DNA of 64,000 nt from the NCBI GenBank assembly GCA_016874055.1, contig VGVG01000005.1, positions 1-64,000 of the forward strand, given 5' to 3'. The notes beneath the pieces are model-generated. The model searched no databases and was not told where the DNA came from. It saw only the letters and a list, made by a program, of their open reading frames with translations. Position 1 is the first letter of the stretch, and every line of letters begins with the position of its first letter. Below, piece by piece: positions 38,496 to 47,408 of the stretch. The stretch comes from Gammaproteobacteria bacterium (lineage in GTDB: Bacteria > Pseudomonadota > Gammaproteobacteria > Steroidobacterales > Steroidobacteraceae). The translations under genes were made by a program, and so were the position numbers.

Positions 38496-41189
38496 TCAAT
38501 AATCGTCACGGCGGTTGGTACCACCAAAACTCGAGTGGCGATCGAGCGGACCAGAGGACCACACGACCTTCTTCTCAACAGAGGATTCTAACTCGTCGGG
38601 CGTCCTCGGAGCCGCGGGCGCCGCGTCTTGGCGCGACGACTCAGAAAAGGTGCTGACCTCCGTCGGCGCGGCTTCGGCTGGCGAGGTCTCGGTCGGCTTA
38701 GCTCCTGTTTGCGGGGTGCTGAGTCCCGTCCAGCTGATGTTGCCAGAGCTTTGCGGCAATAGCGGTAAATCGATGGGCGCCGGTGCGCTGCTTGACGCCG
38801 TCTTGGTCGATGCGCCCTGCAGTGACGTATCTGAAGTTGCCGGGCTGGCGAAAGACGGCGTTTTGCCAACGTCGTCGCCAGTGTCAGAGAAATCCGTCAC
38901 GGCCTGATCGGCGCTGCCAGCGGGCAGATCACGCATGCCGCCGCGACGACCACGGCGACCTCGGCGACGTCCACGACGCGCGCCGTCCTCACGAAGCGAC
39001 GGCGTGCCGTCCGCGCTCGAGGCGCCTTCAGCCGCCGTTGGATTGGCATTCTCGCCGCTGCCTTGGGCTTGATGTGCAAGCGGCGCTACCGCGGCGTCCT
39101 GAGCGGGCGCGGGCGCAGCAGCTCGTTCCGGATCGCGTGGGCTACGATCGTTACGGACTCGACGTCGCCCGTCATCACGACGTAACTTCTCGCGGCGCCC
39201 CTCATCGCGTCCGCGACCTTGGCTTTCGTCCTGCCGCTCGTCGCGGCGCTCGTTTTGCACCGCTGGCTTGGCGTCTTGGGGCTTGCCTTGTTCTCTGCGG
39301 TCTCGATTTCGATCGCGGCCGTGATTTCCACGATCACCGCCTTGGGCTTCACGTCCGTTACGATCGCGGTCGCGCCCACGTCCGACTCGATCTCGGTCCC
39401 GGTCGCGATCACGGTCGCGCCTTCGATTGGTACGTCCTTCACGCACGGGTTCGACGGGCTTTGGTGCGCCGAAGAGCCAGCGCCACAGGCGGACGAAAAT
39501 TCCGAGTTGTGAACCCGCCGTTGCAGATGCCGCCGGTGCGGCAACGACCAGAGTCGCTGCGTGCGCGACGATCGGCGCCGGGGTAGTCGGTAGGAAGGTC
39601 GACACCGCAGCCGGCTCCCGCGACAACTGCTTTTCACGCGTGCTCGTAGCGTCCGGAACCTTTGCTGGCGTTGGCATCTGGTACGACAGGCGCTTGAGCT
39701 CGGTGCTCTCGGTCTCATCGTTGCGCACGCGTCGGATCGAATACTCCGGCGTGTGAATGTTGAGATTCGGGATGACGATTAGCTCGATATCGCTCTTGTC
39801 TTCGAGCGTCCGCAGCCACTCACGCTTTTCATTGATGAGGTAGGTGGCGACTTCCACCGGAACCTCGACGATGACTTTAGAGGTGCGGTCTTTACGTGCT
39901 TCTTCGCCGACGAGTCGGAGGATGGCGAGGGCCATCGACTCGACGGTACGGATGCTGCCGATCCCTTGACAGCGTGGGCACACTTCGTGACTCGAGTCGC
40001 TAAGCGAAGGGCGCAGTCGCTGCCGCGACATCTCGAGCAGACCAAAGCGCGACAGTCGACCGATCTGGATACGCGCGCGATCCATTTTCATCACCTCGCG
40101 CAGACGATCCTCGACGGCGCGCTGATTGCGCAGCTCGTCCATATCGATAAAGTCGATGACGATCAGGCCGCCGATATCGCGGATGCGCAGCTGTCTGGCG
40201 ATTTCATCGGCCGCTTCGAGGTTGGTAATCGTCGCTGTCGTTTCGATATCGCCGCCGCGCGTGGCACGTGCAGAGTTGATGTCGATGGAGACGAGCGCTT
40301 CGGTGTAGTCGATGACGATCGAGCCACCTGAGGGTAATTGAACTTTATGGGCGTACGCCGACTCGATTTGGCTCTCGATCTGATAGCGCGTGAAGAGGGG
40401 GATGTCATCCGAGTACATTCTTAAACGACGACCGCCCTCAGCTGGCATGAAGCGCTGCATGTACTCCGAGGCGACCGCGTACGCTTTCGGCTCGTCGACG
40501 AGTACTTCGCTGATGTCGTCGGAGAGGTAATCGCGAAGGGCCCGCGTGACCGGGTCACTTTCGCGATATACGAGAAACGGGGAGGGGCGCGCGAGCACCG
40601 CCTTCACAATTTCATCCCACTGGATCTTGAGGTTATCGAGGTCCCACTGCAGTTCCTCGGTAGCCCGACCAACACCCGCGGTACGCACGATGGCACCCAT
40701 CCTGGCCGGGATATTGAGGGCATCCATGATGCTCTTCATCTGATCGCGATCTTCTCCCTCGATGCGTCGGCTTACGCCACCGGCACGGGGATTGTTCGGC
40801 ATCAAGACGAGGAAACGACCCGCGAGGGAGATGTACGTGGTGAGGGCAGCGCCCTTGTTACCGCGCTCTTCCTTTTCGACCTGTACGACGATGTCCTGAC
40901 CTTCCTGCAGAACCTCACGCATGCTGACGCGCCCACCACCCGAGGGGTTCTTGAGAAAGTACTCACGGGAAATTTCCTTGAGGGGCAGGAAACCGTGGCG
41001 CTCAGCGCCATAGTCGACGAAGCAGGCTTCAAGTGAGGGCTCTATTCGGGCGATTCGCCCTTTGTAAACGTTTGCTTTTCTCTGTTCGCGGGCAGTAAGA
41101 TCGATCGAGAGGTCGTAAAGCCTCTGACCATCAACGAGGGCGACGCGCAGCTCCTCCTGCTGCGTCGCATTGACCAACATTCTTTTCAT
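38496..41189 (-). CDS. rne: ribonuclease E
   Basis: The main endonuclease of mRNA decay and rRNA/tRNA processing. 897 residues from ATG 41189, where MKRMLVNATQQEELRVA is the canonical start; the frame is open to TTG 41198. The S1 domain follows, then the catalytic Asp residues in VSIDINSARATRG and IVIDFIDM and the zinc-link CPRC. The C-terminal third is a disordered scaffold full of Arg-Asp runs (about residues 585-670) and a GRRRGRRGRR patch. Confidence 0.96.
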   Translation of the reverse strand: MKRMLVNATQQEELRVALVDGQRLYDLSIDLTAREQRKANVYKGRIARIEPSLEACFVDYGAERHGFLPLKEISREYFLKNPSGGGRVSMREVLQEGQDIVVQVEKEERGNKGAALTTYISLAGRFLVLMPNNPRAGGVSRRIEGEDRDQMKSIMDALNIPARMGAIVRTAGVGRATEELQWDLDNLKIQWDEIVKAVLARPSPFLVYRESDPVTRALRDYLSDDISEVLVDEPKAYAVASEYMQRFMPAEGGRRLRMYSDDIPLFTRYQIESQIESAYAHKVQLPSGGSIVIDYTEALVSIDINSARATRGGDIETTATITNLEAADEIARQLRIRDIGGLIVIDFIDMDELRNQRAVEDRLREVMKMDRARIQIGRLSRFGLLEMSRQRLRPSLSDSSHEVCPRCQGIGSIRTVESMALAILRLVGEEARKDRTSKVIVEVPVEVATYLINEKREWLRTLEDKSDIELIVIPNLNIHTPEYSIRRVRNDETESTELKRLSYQMPTPAKVPDATSTREKQLSREPAAVSTFLPTTPAPIVAHAATLVVAAPAASATAGSQLGIFVRLWRWLFGAPKPVEPVREGRTNRRRDRDRDRDRDRVGRGRDRDRNGREAQGGDRGNHGRDRNRDRREQGKPQDAKPAVQNERRDERQDESQGRGRDEGRREKLRRDDGRRRVRNDRSPRDPERAAAPAPAQDAAVAPLAHQAQGSGENANPTAAEGASSADGTPSLREDGARRGRRRGRRGRRGGMRDLPAGSADQAVTDFSDTGDDVGKTPSFASPATSDTSLQGASTKTASSSAPAPIDLPLLPQSSGNISWTGLSTPQTGAKPTETSPAEAAPTEVSTFSESSRQDAAPAAPRTPDELESSVEKKVVWSSGPLDRHSSFGGTNRRDDY

Positions 41190-41553
41190 GAGACCCAATT
41201 CTCCGGATTGGGGCCAACAGTGTTCTAGGGGTCGTCCGAAGGGACACCGTCACACGACGGGCGAGAGGCCTAGTGTGAGCGGGCAGAACCAATGCAGCGG
41301 ATTGCGCAAGCAGCGTGACGAGAAGAAAAAACACGTTACAGCTGTCTTTTTGGTCTCTAGCAACCGAGGGCGCGTCAGGTGACGCAGCGACTGTCGGCCG
41401 GATTCGATGGCCTCGTCGCCGAGGACCAACTAACATGCGACACTCACTTTCGGTCTGGCCGATAGAGCTGGACCGTGGGACGGGTGCCGCGCTAATGCCT
41501 GCGGAAGCGGGCCATCCATGGGCAGCTGCTTCTGCGACAACATCAATTCTAAG
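41190..41553. other. rne leader / rne-rluC divergent intergenic region
   Basis: About 360 bp without a gene separate the rne and rluC start codons, similar to the long autoregulatory rne leader of E. coli. On the rne strand, CCCAAT-loop-ATTGGG (41194-41212 in plus coordinates) forms a hairpin just before the start. Its 7-base loop CCGGAGA holds the best Shine-Dalgarno match (GGAG). A second hairpin, CCGTC-GTGT-GACGG, lies at 41247-41260. Promoters for both genes should be here but none is convincing by eye. Confidence 0.55.
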
Positions 41554-42675
41554 ATGAAGCTCATGGAAAAACAAGGTCTTACGAATAAATCCGAACAAAC
41601 CGCCGTTCGCCGCGTGACGATCGACGAGCACGATGCAGGGTGCCGCTTAGACCGGTTCCTGACCCGCTGCTACCCCGAGGTGCCGCGGAGGCGATTTTTC
41701 CGAATTGTTCGTAAAGGGGAGGTTCGGATCAATGGTAGGCGGGCCGAGATTGATACCCGCCTGAGAGTAGGGGATGAGATTCGTTTGCCCCCCGTGCGGC
41801 TCGAGCCCCGGGTGGGGGCTCCCCTGCCGGCGGTGGTTGGGGGTACTCAAGCGGTCAGCACAGTCCCTGATCCGGGTAATTTGCGGCCCGCCGTCCGCTC
41901 CCGAGTACCCGCGTCGCTTGTCGCCACGGTTACGGCAGCCATTATTCACGAGGACGAGCGGCTGCTCGTTATTAACAAACCGGCTGGGCTCGCCGTACAC
42001 GGGGGCAGCGGTCTCAGCTTCGGCATCATCGAGGCGTTACGCGCAGCACGGCCCGATGAGAGCGACAAGCTCGAGCTCGTACATCGTCTCGATCGCGATA
42101 CGAGCGGCGTATTGTTGGTCGCGCGCAAGCCTGCCGTGCTACGCATGCTGCATGCGGGTCTACGTGAAAGCGAGGGCTTTGAGAAGCGCTATCTTGCTCT
42201 CGTCAAAGGCAGCTGGCAGCTTGGCAAGAAACTCATTGACGCGCCGCTGCGTACCGATTTGCGCGTCGGTGGTGAGCGTACGGTGAAGGTTCACGCCTCG
42301 GGCAAAAGTGCGATCAGCGTCTTTCGTCCGGTGCAGGGGTTCGAGCGGATTGCCACATTGCTCGAGGTCTTGATTCTCACTGGGCGAACGCACCAAATCC
42401 GCGTGCATGCGGCCTACGCGAGCCATCCAGTTTCAGGCGATCCGAAGTATGGCGACGCAGAGTTCAACGAAGAAATGCGTAAATACGGCCTCGAACGCAT
42501 GTTCTTACATGCTTCGAGTCTGTCGTTCGTCTGGCCCGATCGAGGAACGGAATTCACTGTGAGTGCGCCGTTGCCGCCCGAACTCGCGCAGGTGATTGAA
42601 GCGCTCGCTAGCGGCACGTCACGACGACGAAGGGACGTAAAGTTTCGGCGACAAAGATCAGCGGCAGACCGATGA
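41554..42675 (+). CDS. rluC: 23S rRNA pseudouridine synthase RluC
   Basis: Makes pseudouridines at 23S positions 955/2504/2580 in E. coli. 373 residues from ATG 41554; ATG 41518 and 41563 are alternatives with no better ribosome site. The N-terminal S4 domain starts AGCRLDRFLTRCYPEVPR. The catalytic Asp is in LVHRLDRDTSGVLLVARK, followed by GRTHQIRVHAAY. Divergence from rne is the usual context. The 3' end overlaps maf by 68 bp, convergently. Confidence 0.93.
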   Translation: MKLMEKQGLTNKSEQTAVRRVTIDEHDAGCRLDRFLTRCYPEVPRRRFFRIVRKGEVRINGRRAEIDTRLRVGDEIRLPPVRLEPRVGAPLPAVVGGTQAVSTVPDPGNLRPAVRSRVPASLVATVTAAIIHEDERLLVINKPAGLAVHGGSGLSFGIIEALRAARPDESDKLELVHRLDRDTSGVLLVARKPAVLRMLHAGLRESEGFEKRYLALVKGSWQLGKKLIDAPLRTDLRVGGERTVKVHASGKSAISVFRPVQGFERIATLLEVLILTGRTHQIRVHAAYASHPVSGDPKYGDAEFNEEMRKYGLERMFLHASSLSFVWPDRGTEFTVSAPLPPELAQVIEALASGTSRRRRDVKFRRQRSAADR

Positions 42676-43225
42676 TCGCCGTGGGGTCTAGGCTTTCCAC
42701 GCTTTCGAGCAAAGAAATTCCGAGTCCTTCGCTCTTCAATCCACCAGCGCAATCAGCCGCTGGCTCACGTCGGACGTAGTCGTCGATTTCGGGCCGGGTG
42801 AGCTTGCGAAAGCGGCAGCGGGTTTCATCCCGATGTTGCTTCCAGAGGCCTGCCTCGAAACTGACCACGGCGACAGCCGTGTGGTACGTGACGGTTTGAC
42901 CGGAGAGACGCTCGAGCATGGCTTTTTGGCCGTCGGCGCTGCCAGGTTTGCTGAGACAATTCTCGCCCAAGGCGCAGACCTGGTCCGAGCCGATGACGAG
43001 TGTCCGCGGATAACGCTCCGCAATCACCCGAGCCTTGTTGAGTGCCAGACGCTCAGACAGGGCCGCTGCGCTTTCGCCTGCAAAGGGGCTCTCGTCGATT
43101 TCGGGGTTCGCTATCTCGAAGGGCAGGCCAAGGCGGGCGAGTAAGTCTCGGCGGTAAAGCGAGCCGGAGGCGAGCAGAAGTGGGCGACAGAGGGCGGTCT
43201 TTGCGGTTTCAGTCGCGGAAAACAA
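42608..43225 (-). CDS. Maf-family nucleoside triphosphate pyrophosphatase (YceF-like)
   Basis: Hydrolyses non-canonical or modified nucleotides as a house-cleaning enzyme; the YceF type prefers 7-methyl-GTP. 205 residues. LLLASGSLYRRDLLARLG is the nucleotide-binding loop, VIGSDQVCALGE carries the catalytic Asp, and AGGLKSEGLGISLLE lies near the C-terminus. maf next to yceD-rpmF matches E. coli. The last 68 bp overlap rluC on the other strand. Confidence 0.9.
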   Translation of the reverse strand: MFSATETAKTALCRPLLLASGSLYRRDLLARLGLPFEIANPEIDESPFAGESAAALSERLALNKARVIAERYPRTLVIGSDQVCALGENCLSKPGSADGQKAMLERLSGQTVTYHTAVAVVSFEAGLWKQHRDETRCRFRKLTRPEIDDYVRREPAADCAGGLKSEGLGISLLESVESLDPTAIIGLPLIFVAETLRPFVVVTCR

Positions 43226-43246
43226 TGGTTTACCTCAAGGATCGTT

Positions 43247-43277
43247 TTGACTTGCGGGGGGTGCACTAAATTATAAT
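43247..43277 (+). promoter_or_regulatory. sigma-70-type promoter for yceD-rpmF-plsX-fabH
   Basis: TTGACT at 43247-43252 and TATAAT at 43272-43277 (19 bp apart; 17 bp if ATTATA at 43270 is used). The predicted start of transcription falls at 43283-43285, on or beside the yceD start codon. Confidence 0.6.
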
Positions 43278-43282
43278 TAGAT

Positions 43283-43789
43283 ATGCTGGCAGACTGGGAT
43301 CGACCTGTGGAAGTCGAGCGTCTGGCTGACGGCGGCGAGTCTCGGGGATTCGATCTGCCGCTCGCCGAGATGCTGAGGCTCTTACCGGCGCTCGCGAGCA
43401 CTGAGGGCTACGCTCGAGGACACGTTTCTTTCGCGCGAAAGCGGGGTCGGCCGGTGGCTGAGTTGTCGGTCTCGGCGCGACTCAGTTTACGGTGCCAGCG
43501 TTGTTTGAACCCGGTGTGGATTGAGGTCGATGATCAATCGCAAGTTCGATTCGTTTCCGATCCCGCGTGGGCCGATGAGAACGATTCAGGCATTGAGCCA
43601 ACGTTAGCGTCTGGAGGCAAGATCTCATTGCGTGATTTGGTCGAAGAGGGGTTGCTGCTCTCGGTGCCGCTCGTGCCGCGTCACGGCGATCTGCGCGAGT
43701 GCGGGGTGTTCGACGACCAAACGACCGAAGATGAAGGAATGCAGAGACCGTTTGCGGGGCTGGGCGAGCTCCTGAAACGGAGGAGTTGA
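43283..43789 (+). CDS. yceD: YceD family protein (DUF177), 23S rRNA accumulation protein
   Basis: A 168-residue protein upstream of rpmF, as in most bacteria; it is linked to 23S rRNA accumulation, with the mechanism unknown. The zinc-like RCQRCL motif near residue 73, SLRDLVEEGLLLSVPLVPRH and the C-terminal PFAGLGELLKRR are family marks. No Shine-Dalgarno precedes ATG 43283, and the -10 element ends 5 bp upstream, so the message may be leaderless. The start agrees with the family N-terminus (RPVEVERLADGG). Confidence 0.88.
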   Translation: MLADWDRPVEVERLADGGESRGFDLPLAEMLRLLPALASTEGYARGHVSFARKRGRPVAELSVSARLSLRCQRCLNPVWIEVDDQSQVRFVSDPAWADENDSGIEPTLASGGKISLRDLVEEGLLLSVPLVPRHGDLRECGVFDDQTTEDEGMQRPFAGLGELLKRRS

Positions 43790-43827
43790 AGACGAGTCGC
43801 CCGATTTCGATTTCTTAGGAGTCCGAT

Positions 43828-44022
43828 ATGCCAGTCCAGAAAAGCCGGAAGACGCCGTCTAAGCGCGGTATGCATCGTTCGCACGACCGTCTCTCCAAGC
43901 CTGCGCTCTCGGTCGATCCGCGGTCGGGCGAGACGCACTTCCGCCACCGCATCACGCCGGATGGTTTTTATCGCGGCCAGCGCGTGATCGAAAAGCGCTC
44001 CGACGACGAAGCGGCGGGCTGA
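43828..44022 (+). CDS. rpmF: 50S ribosomal protein L32
   Basis: 64 residues: [20 protein letters not shown] at the start, then [11 protein letters not shown] near the end. It lacks zinc-binding cysteines, as is common in gammaproteobacteria. A strong AGGAG ribosome site lies at 43818-43822. The context yceD-rpmF-plsX is conserved. Confidence 0.97.
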   Translation: MPVQKSRKTPSKRGMHRSHDRLSKPALSVDPRSGETHFRHRITPDGFYRGQRVIEKRSDDEAAG

Positions 44023-44078
44023 ACCCTGCGAGCGGCGGTACAAACTCTGCCGCCGGCTCTTTCGGGGGCTGATTTTCC

Positions 44079-45119
44079 ATGACCGTCATCGCGCTCGACG
44101 TCATGAGCGGTGACCGTGGTGCGCAGGAGTGCGTGCCAGCTGCGCTGCGTGCGCTCGACGCAGATTCCGAGTTGCGATTACTGCTGGTCGGCAATCCGTC
44201 CGAAATCGAATCTTTGATCGCTAAAGCCTCGCCGCGAGCCGCGATCGCTACGCGCTTCGAGATTGTTGCGGCGAGTGAAGTCATCGTGATGACCGACTCG
44301 CCCCGCGAGGCTATCCGTCGCAAGAAACAATCCTCCATGCGAATTGCGATCGATCTCGTCGCGGAGCGGCGGGCCGAGGCCGCGGTGAGCGCGGGCAATA
44401 CCGGAGCCCTAACGGCGATCGCACATTTCGTACTCAAGTGTCTCGCTGAGGTCGAGCGTGCGCCGATCATGTCCGCCGTGCCTAACAAGTGCGGATTCAC
44501 GCACATCCTCGATCTCGGCGCCAACGTCCGCGCCACGCCGCTGCAACTCGAGCAGTTCGCCATCATGGGTGCCATCGTCGCACGTGATGTGTTCGGAACG
44601 ACTCGGCCGCGGGTTGGCCTTCTGAACATCGGTATCGAAGAGAGCAAAGGGCATGACCTCGTGCAGGAGGCCCACGCGCTACTGTCGGCGTGGACGCGAT
44701 CTCACTGCCGCCGCGATTTTGAGTACGTGGGCTTCATCGAGGGTGGCGACATTTTTTTAGGTGATGTCGATGTCGTGGTCACCGACGGGTTTACGGGTAA
44801 CGTTGCGCTCAAAACTATGGAAGGTGTGGCGGGGCTCATCGGAGGGCGGTTGCGCGCCGAATTCGCAGCCAACTCGTCGAGCAAAATTGCGGGGCTGTTT
44901 GCGCGTCCCGTGCTCAAGCGTGTCGCCGCTTCGCTCGATCCGAGGCGCTACAACGGTGCGGTTATGGTGGGTCTAAAGCACGTCGTGGTAAAAAGTCATG
45001 GCAGTGCTGATTGCATCGCGCTCGCTCGGGCGATTGCGACCGCCACAACAGCCGTGCGCCGTAACCTCGTAGACCACGTGCGGGGAGCGCTCGAGACCGA
45101 ACAACAACGGAACTTTTAA
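44079..45119 (+). CDS. plsX: phosphate acyltransferase PlsX
   Basis: Makes acyl-phosphate from acyl-ACP at the start of phospholipid synthesis. 346 residues. [20 protein letters not shown] opens the protein (the family has DxMGGD; MSGD here). [25 protein letters not shown] and FVEG-like [20 protein letters not shown] are visible. fabH follows after 14 bp. Confidence 0.95.
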   Translation: MTVIALDVMSGDRGAQECVPAALRALDADSELRLLLVGNPSEIESLIAKASPRAAIATRFEIVAASEVIVMTDSPREAIRRKKQSSMRIAIDLVAERRAEAAVSAGNTGALTAIAHFVLKCLAEVERAPIMSAVPNKCGFTHILDLGANVRATPLQLEQFAIMGAIVARDVFGTTRPRVGLLNIGIEESKGHDLVQEAHALLSAWTRSHCRRDFEYVGFIEGGDIFLGDVDVVVTDGFTGNVALKTMEGVAGLIGGRLRAEFAANSSSKIAGLFARPVLKRVAASLDPRRYNGAVMVGLKHVVVKSHGSADCIALARAIATATTAVRRNLVDHVRGALETEQQRNF

Positions 45120-45133
45120 CTAAGGGTCAGAGA

Positions 45134-46114
45134 ATGCTCAAATACTCGTGGATCGCTGGCACCGGCAGTTATCTGCCGGAGAGGGAGCTTACGAATGCTG
45201 ACCTCGAGAACATGGTTGAGACTTCTGACCAGTGGATTCAAGAGCGCACCGGAATTCGTAAGCGGCATATCGCTGCCGAGGGTCAGACGACGGTCGATCT
45301 CGCTTTACAGGCAGCGCTGCGTGCTCTTGAGTCAGCGGGCACGGCGGCCGAGGAAATCGATCTCATCGTCTTCGGTACCACGACCCCTGATCTCGTATTC
45401 CCGAACTGTGGTGCGCTGTTACAGCAGAGGCTCGGTATCCGCAGCGCTTGTCCTGCAATCGGCCTCGAGGCTGCATGCAGCGGGTTCATTTACTCGCTCT
45501 CTGTGGCCGATAAATTCATGCGCTTGGGTGATACCAAATGTGCGCTCGTCATTGGCGCGGAGACCTTGAGTCGCATCCTCGATTGGAGCGATCGAGGCAC
45601 TGCTATTTTGTTCGGCGATGGTGCGGGGGCTGTAGTGCTCAAGCCTGCCGACGAGCCCGGCGTCATCTCAACGCATTTGCACACGGACGGTAACTACAAA
45701 GATTTGCTGTTCTGCTCGGGCGGTCCTTCGAAGGGCTTCCCGCAGGACGCCTCGGGACGGGTCAATGCGTTCATTCGAATGACCGGCAACGAGGTATTCA
45801 GGGTGGCGGTGAATTCATTGGGTTCCATTGTCGACGAGACGCTCGCGGCCAATGGCCTCGATAAGTCCGCCATCGATTGGCTAGTACCGCATCAGGCCAA
45901 CATCCGCATCATTCAGGCGACCGCCAAGAAACTCGACATGCCCATGGCGCGAGTGATCGTCACCGTAGGCGAGCACGGCAATACCTCGGCGGCCTCAGTG
46001 CCGCTTGCACTCGACACCGGAGTGCGTGACGGGCGCATCAAGCGAGGCGATTTAATCCTGCTCGAGGCATTTGGTGGGGGACTGACCTGGGGTTCCGCCC
46101 TGATCCGGTTCTGA
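45134..46114 (+). CDS. fabH: beta-ketoacyl-ACP synthase III
   Basis: Starts fatty-acid synthesis by condensing acetyl-CoA with malonyl-ACP. 326 residues. The nucleophile is C115 in [12 protein letters not shown]; the His is in VPHQANIRI and the Asn in [15 protein letters not shown] bidirectional terminator follows, so fabD/fabG/acpP are not next to it here. Confidence 0.97.
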   Translation: MLKYSWIAGTGSYLPERELTNADLENMVETSDQWIQERTGIRKRHIAAEGQTTVDLALQAALRALESAGTAAEEIDLIVFGTTTPDLVFPNCGALLQQRLGIRSACPAIGLEAACSGFIYSLSVADKFMRLGDTKCALVIGAETLSRILDWSDRGTAILFGDGAGAVVLKPADEPGVISTHLHTDGNYKDLLFCSGGPSKGFPQDASGRVNAFIRMTGNEVFRVAVNSLGSIVDETLAANGLDKSAIDWLVPHQANIRIIQATAKKLDMPMARVIVTVGEHGNTSAASVPLALDTGVRDGRIKRGDLILLEAFGGGLTWGSALIRF

Positions 46115-46130
46115 GACCCAGTTCGAGACA

Positions 46131-46159
46131 AAAAAGCCGCGTAATGCGCGGCTTTTTTT
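46131..46159. terminator. bidirectional rho-independent terminator between fabH and the lipoprotein gene
   Basis: Stem agccgcg/cgcggct (46135-46141 and 46147-46153), loop taatg, with an A-run on the left and seven Ts on the right. It can end transcripts arriving from both convergent genes. Confidence 0.92.
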
Positions 46160-46177
46160 GTCTATTGCCAGGTTTGA

Positions 46178-46492
46178 TTACTTGGAAATTGCGCGCTTGA
46201 ACATGCGATCGAGCTTCTCGTTTGTCGCATCGCAGCAGGACTGACTGGCCTGGGCAGCCGTGAGCGCCTGGTTAGCGGTCGACTGCGCGCCGTTGGCAGC
46301 ATTAGCGGCGTTGGCGGCAGCGCCACTAGCAGCGTCAGCTGAACTCTTCGCCGCAGAGACCTGCGATTGGAGGCTGGCAACTTGAGTCTTTAGGTTGTCG
46401 ATCTGAGCCTGCATCGGCTTGAGATCGGCGCAGCCCGCGAGACCGGCAACGGCAATGATGGCGGCCATCTTGACGACGATTGGGGTTTTCAT
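46178..46492 (-). CDS. Lpp/OprI-like outer-membrane lipoprotein
   Basis: A 104-residue precursor. The lipobox GLAGC places Cys at residue 21, and Ala at +2 predicts sorting to the outer membrane. The mature part is a heptad-type helix (QIDNLKTQVASLQSQVSAAK) followed by an Ala-rich stretch. It ends in TNEKLDRMFKRAISK, close to the OprI ending and with a terminal Lys that could be joined to peptidoglycan. A CysCys pair (SQSCCD) near the end is unusual. The ribosome site AAGAGGA lies 8 bases before ATG. It is likely abundant and a client of the Lol system encoded at 31-34 kb. Confidence 0.85.
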   Translation of the reverse strand: MKTPIVVKMAAIIAVAGLAGCADLKPMQAQIDNLKTQVASLQSQVSAAKSSADAASGAAANAANAANGAQSTANQALTAAQASQSCCDATNEKLDRMFKRAISK

Positions 46493-46505
46493 ATTTAAAA
46501 ATCCT

Positions 46506-46542
46506 CTTAGGACGAAACAGTGACTTAGGACGAAACAGTGAC
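46506..46542. repeat. perfect 18-bp tandem duplication in the lipoprotein leader
   Basis: The unit cttaggacgaaacagtga occurs at 46506-46523 and 46524-46541, with one further matching base. It lies 14 bp upstream of the lipoprotein start codon (minus strand), and its near edge touches the ribosome-binding site. Confidence 0.95.
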
Positions 46543-46659
46543 TGAAAACAGAACCTTTGCGGAACCGGGGTCGCCTTGCGGTAAACCCCGTACGCTAGCT
46601 TACCTGCTCCAGAGGCTGAACATAACTGTACTCGTCCGACGGGGGAAAAACCAGTTTGA

Positions 46660-47289
46660 TCAGCGTTTCCTAATCAGAAATTGGTGATTTTTGAGGCAGA
46701 TGGTTTCCATTGCGGGAGTGACTCGGATCTCATCCACGGCGCGCGTCACACCGTGATCCCAGATCCCGCGTCGATCGTAATCGTCACCGACAATGTAACC
46801 GTCCTTTTTTATTTTTGGAATCAGGGCTTCGAGATCGCGTTTGACATCGTCGTAAAAATGGCTGGCATCGACATATGCCCAGTCGAAATGCTCGTCTGGG
46901 AAAAGCGATGCAGCATCGTGCGAGAGCATACGGTGCATGACGACTCGATTGGAGGCTATTTCACGCTCGAAACGGCGCGTGACCTGTTGGTACTGCTCCT
47001 CCAGCGCGGCGTTCGCGGCGTCTTTCGATACGAAATCTTGGGTTGGGCCATCATAAAGCGATCCGTCGTCGCGAGTGAACCACGGGTCGACCAGATGCAG
47101 CACCTTCGGTTCGTTTATCGCGAGAATACGTTCTGAAAAATCGCCGTCGAACACGCCAACCTCTATCACTATGCCGCCTCTCGGGAGCGTGTCGAAGAGA
47201 AAATCGCGTTTTGCTGCGCGACGCGCCCGCTTGGACAGAAGGCGCTCGATCCAGCGGCGGCCGGGAAGACCGGGGGCGGGTCGGTACAC
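46660..47289 (-). CDS. class I SAM-dependent methyltransferase
   Basis: 209 residues from GTG 47289, preceded by a good GAGAGGA ribosome site. The SAM-binding segment is IVIEVGVFDGDFSERIL, followed by LVDPWF and later FDWAYVDASHFYDDVKRDL and YIVGDDYDRRG. This pattern is seen in methyltransferases of cell-surface glycan and natural-product clusters. The substrate is unknown. It is divergent from a glycosyltransferase gene, which supports a carbohydrate-related role. Confidence 0.75.
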   Translation of the reverse strand: MYRPAPGLPGRRWIERLLSKRARRAAKRDFLFDTLPRGGIVIEVGVFDGDFSERILAINEPKVLHLVDPWFTRDDGSLYDGPTQDFVSKDAANAALEEQYQQVTRRFEREIASNRVVMHRMLSHDAASLFPDEHFDWAYVDASHFYDDVKRDLEALIPKIKKDGYIVGDDYDRRGIWDHGVTRAVDEIRVTPAMETICLKNHQFLIRKR

Positions 47290-47408
47290 GGTGGAAATCC
47301 TCTCGGGGTGATAGGCCCGGTAATTCTTGGTGGAGAATACTCTCGCGTCCGCCTACGACACGATTTAGCTCGCATAATACTCTGAGCGAAACCAAGCACA
47401 AAGAAAGA

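Noticed and set aside
39300-39430. Repeat array resembling a CRISPR or minisatellite
   Set aside because: The periodicity is that of Arg-Asp codons in the rne coding sequence; units are short, imperfect and without spacers.
39219-39512. Hydrophobic 97-residue open frame on the plus strand inside rne
   Set aside because: It is the antisense of the Arg-Asp repeat region of RNase E; its hydrophobic look follows from that repeat, and it has no ribosome site.
43789-44078. tRNA or small RNA gene around rpmF
   Set aside because: No cloverleaf or terminator-like structure is seen; the spacers hold only ribosome sites.
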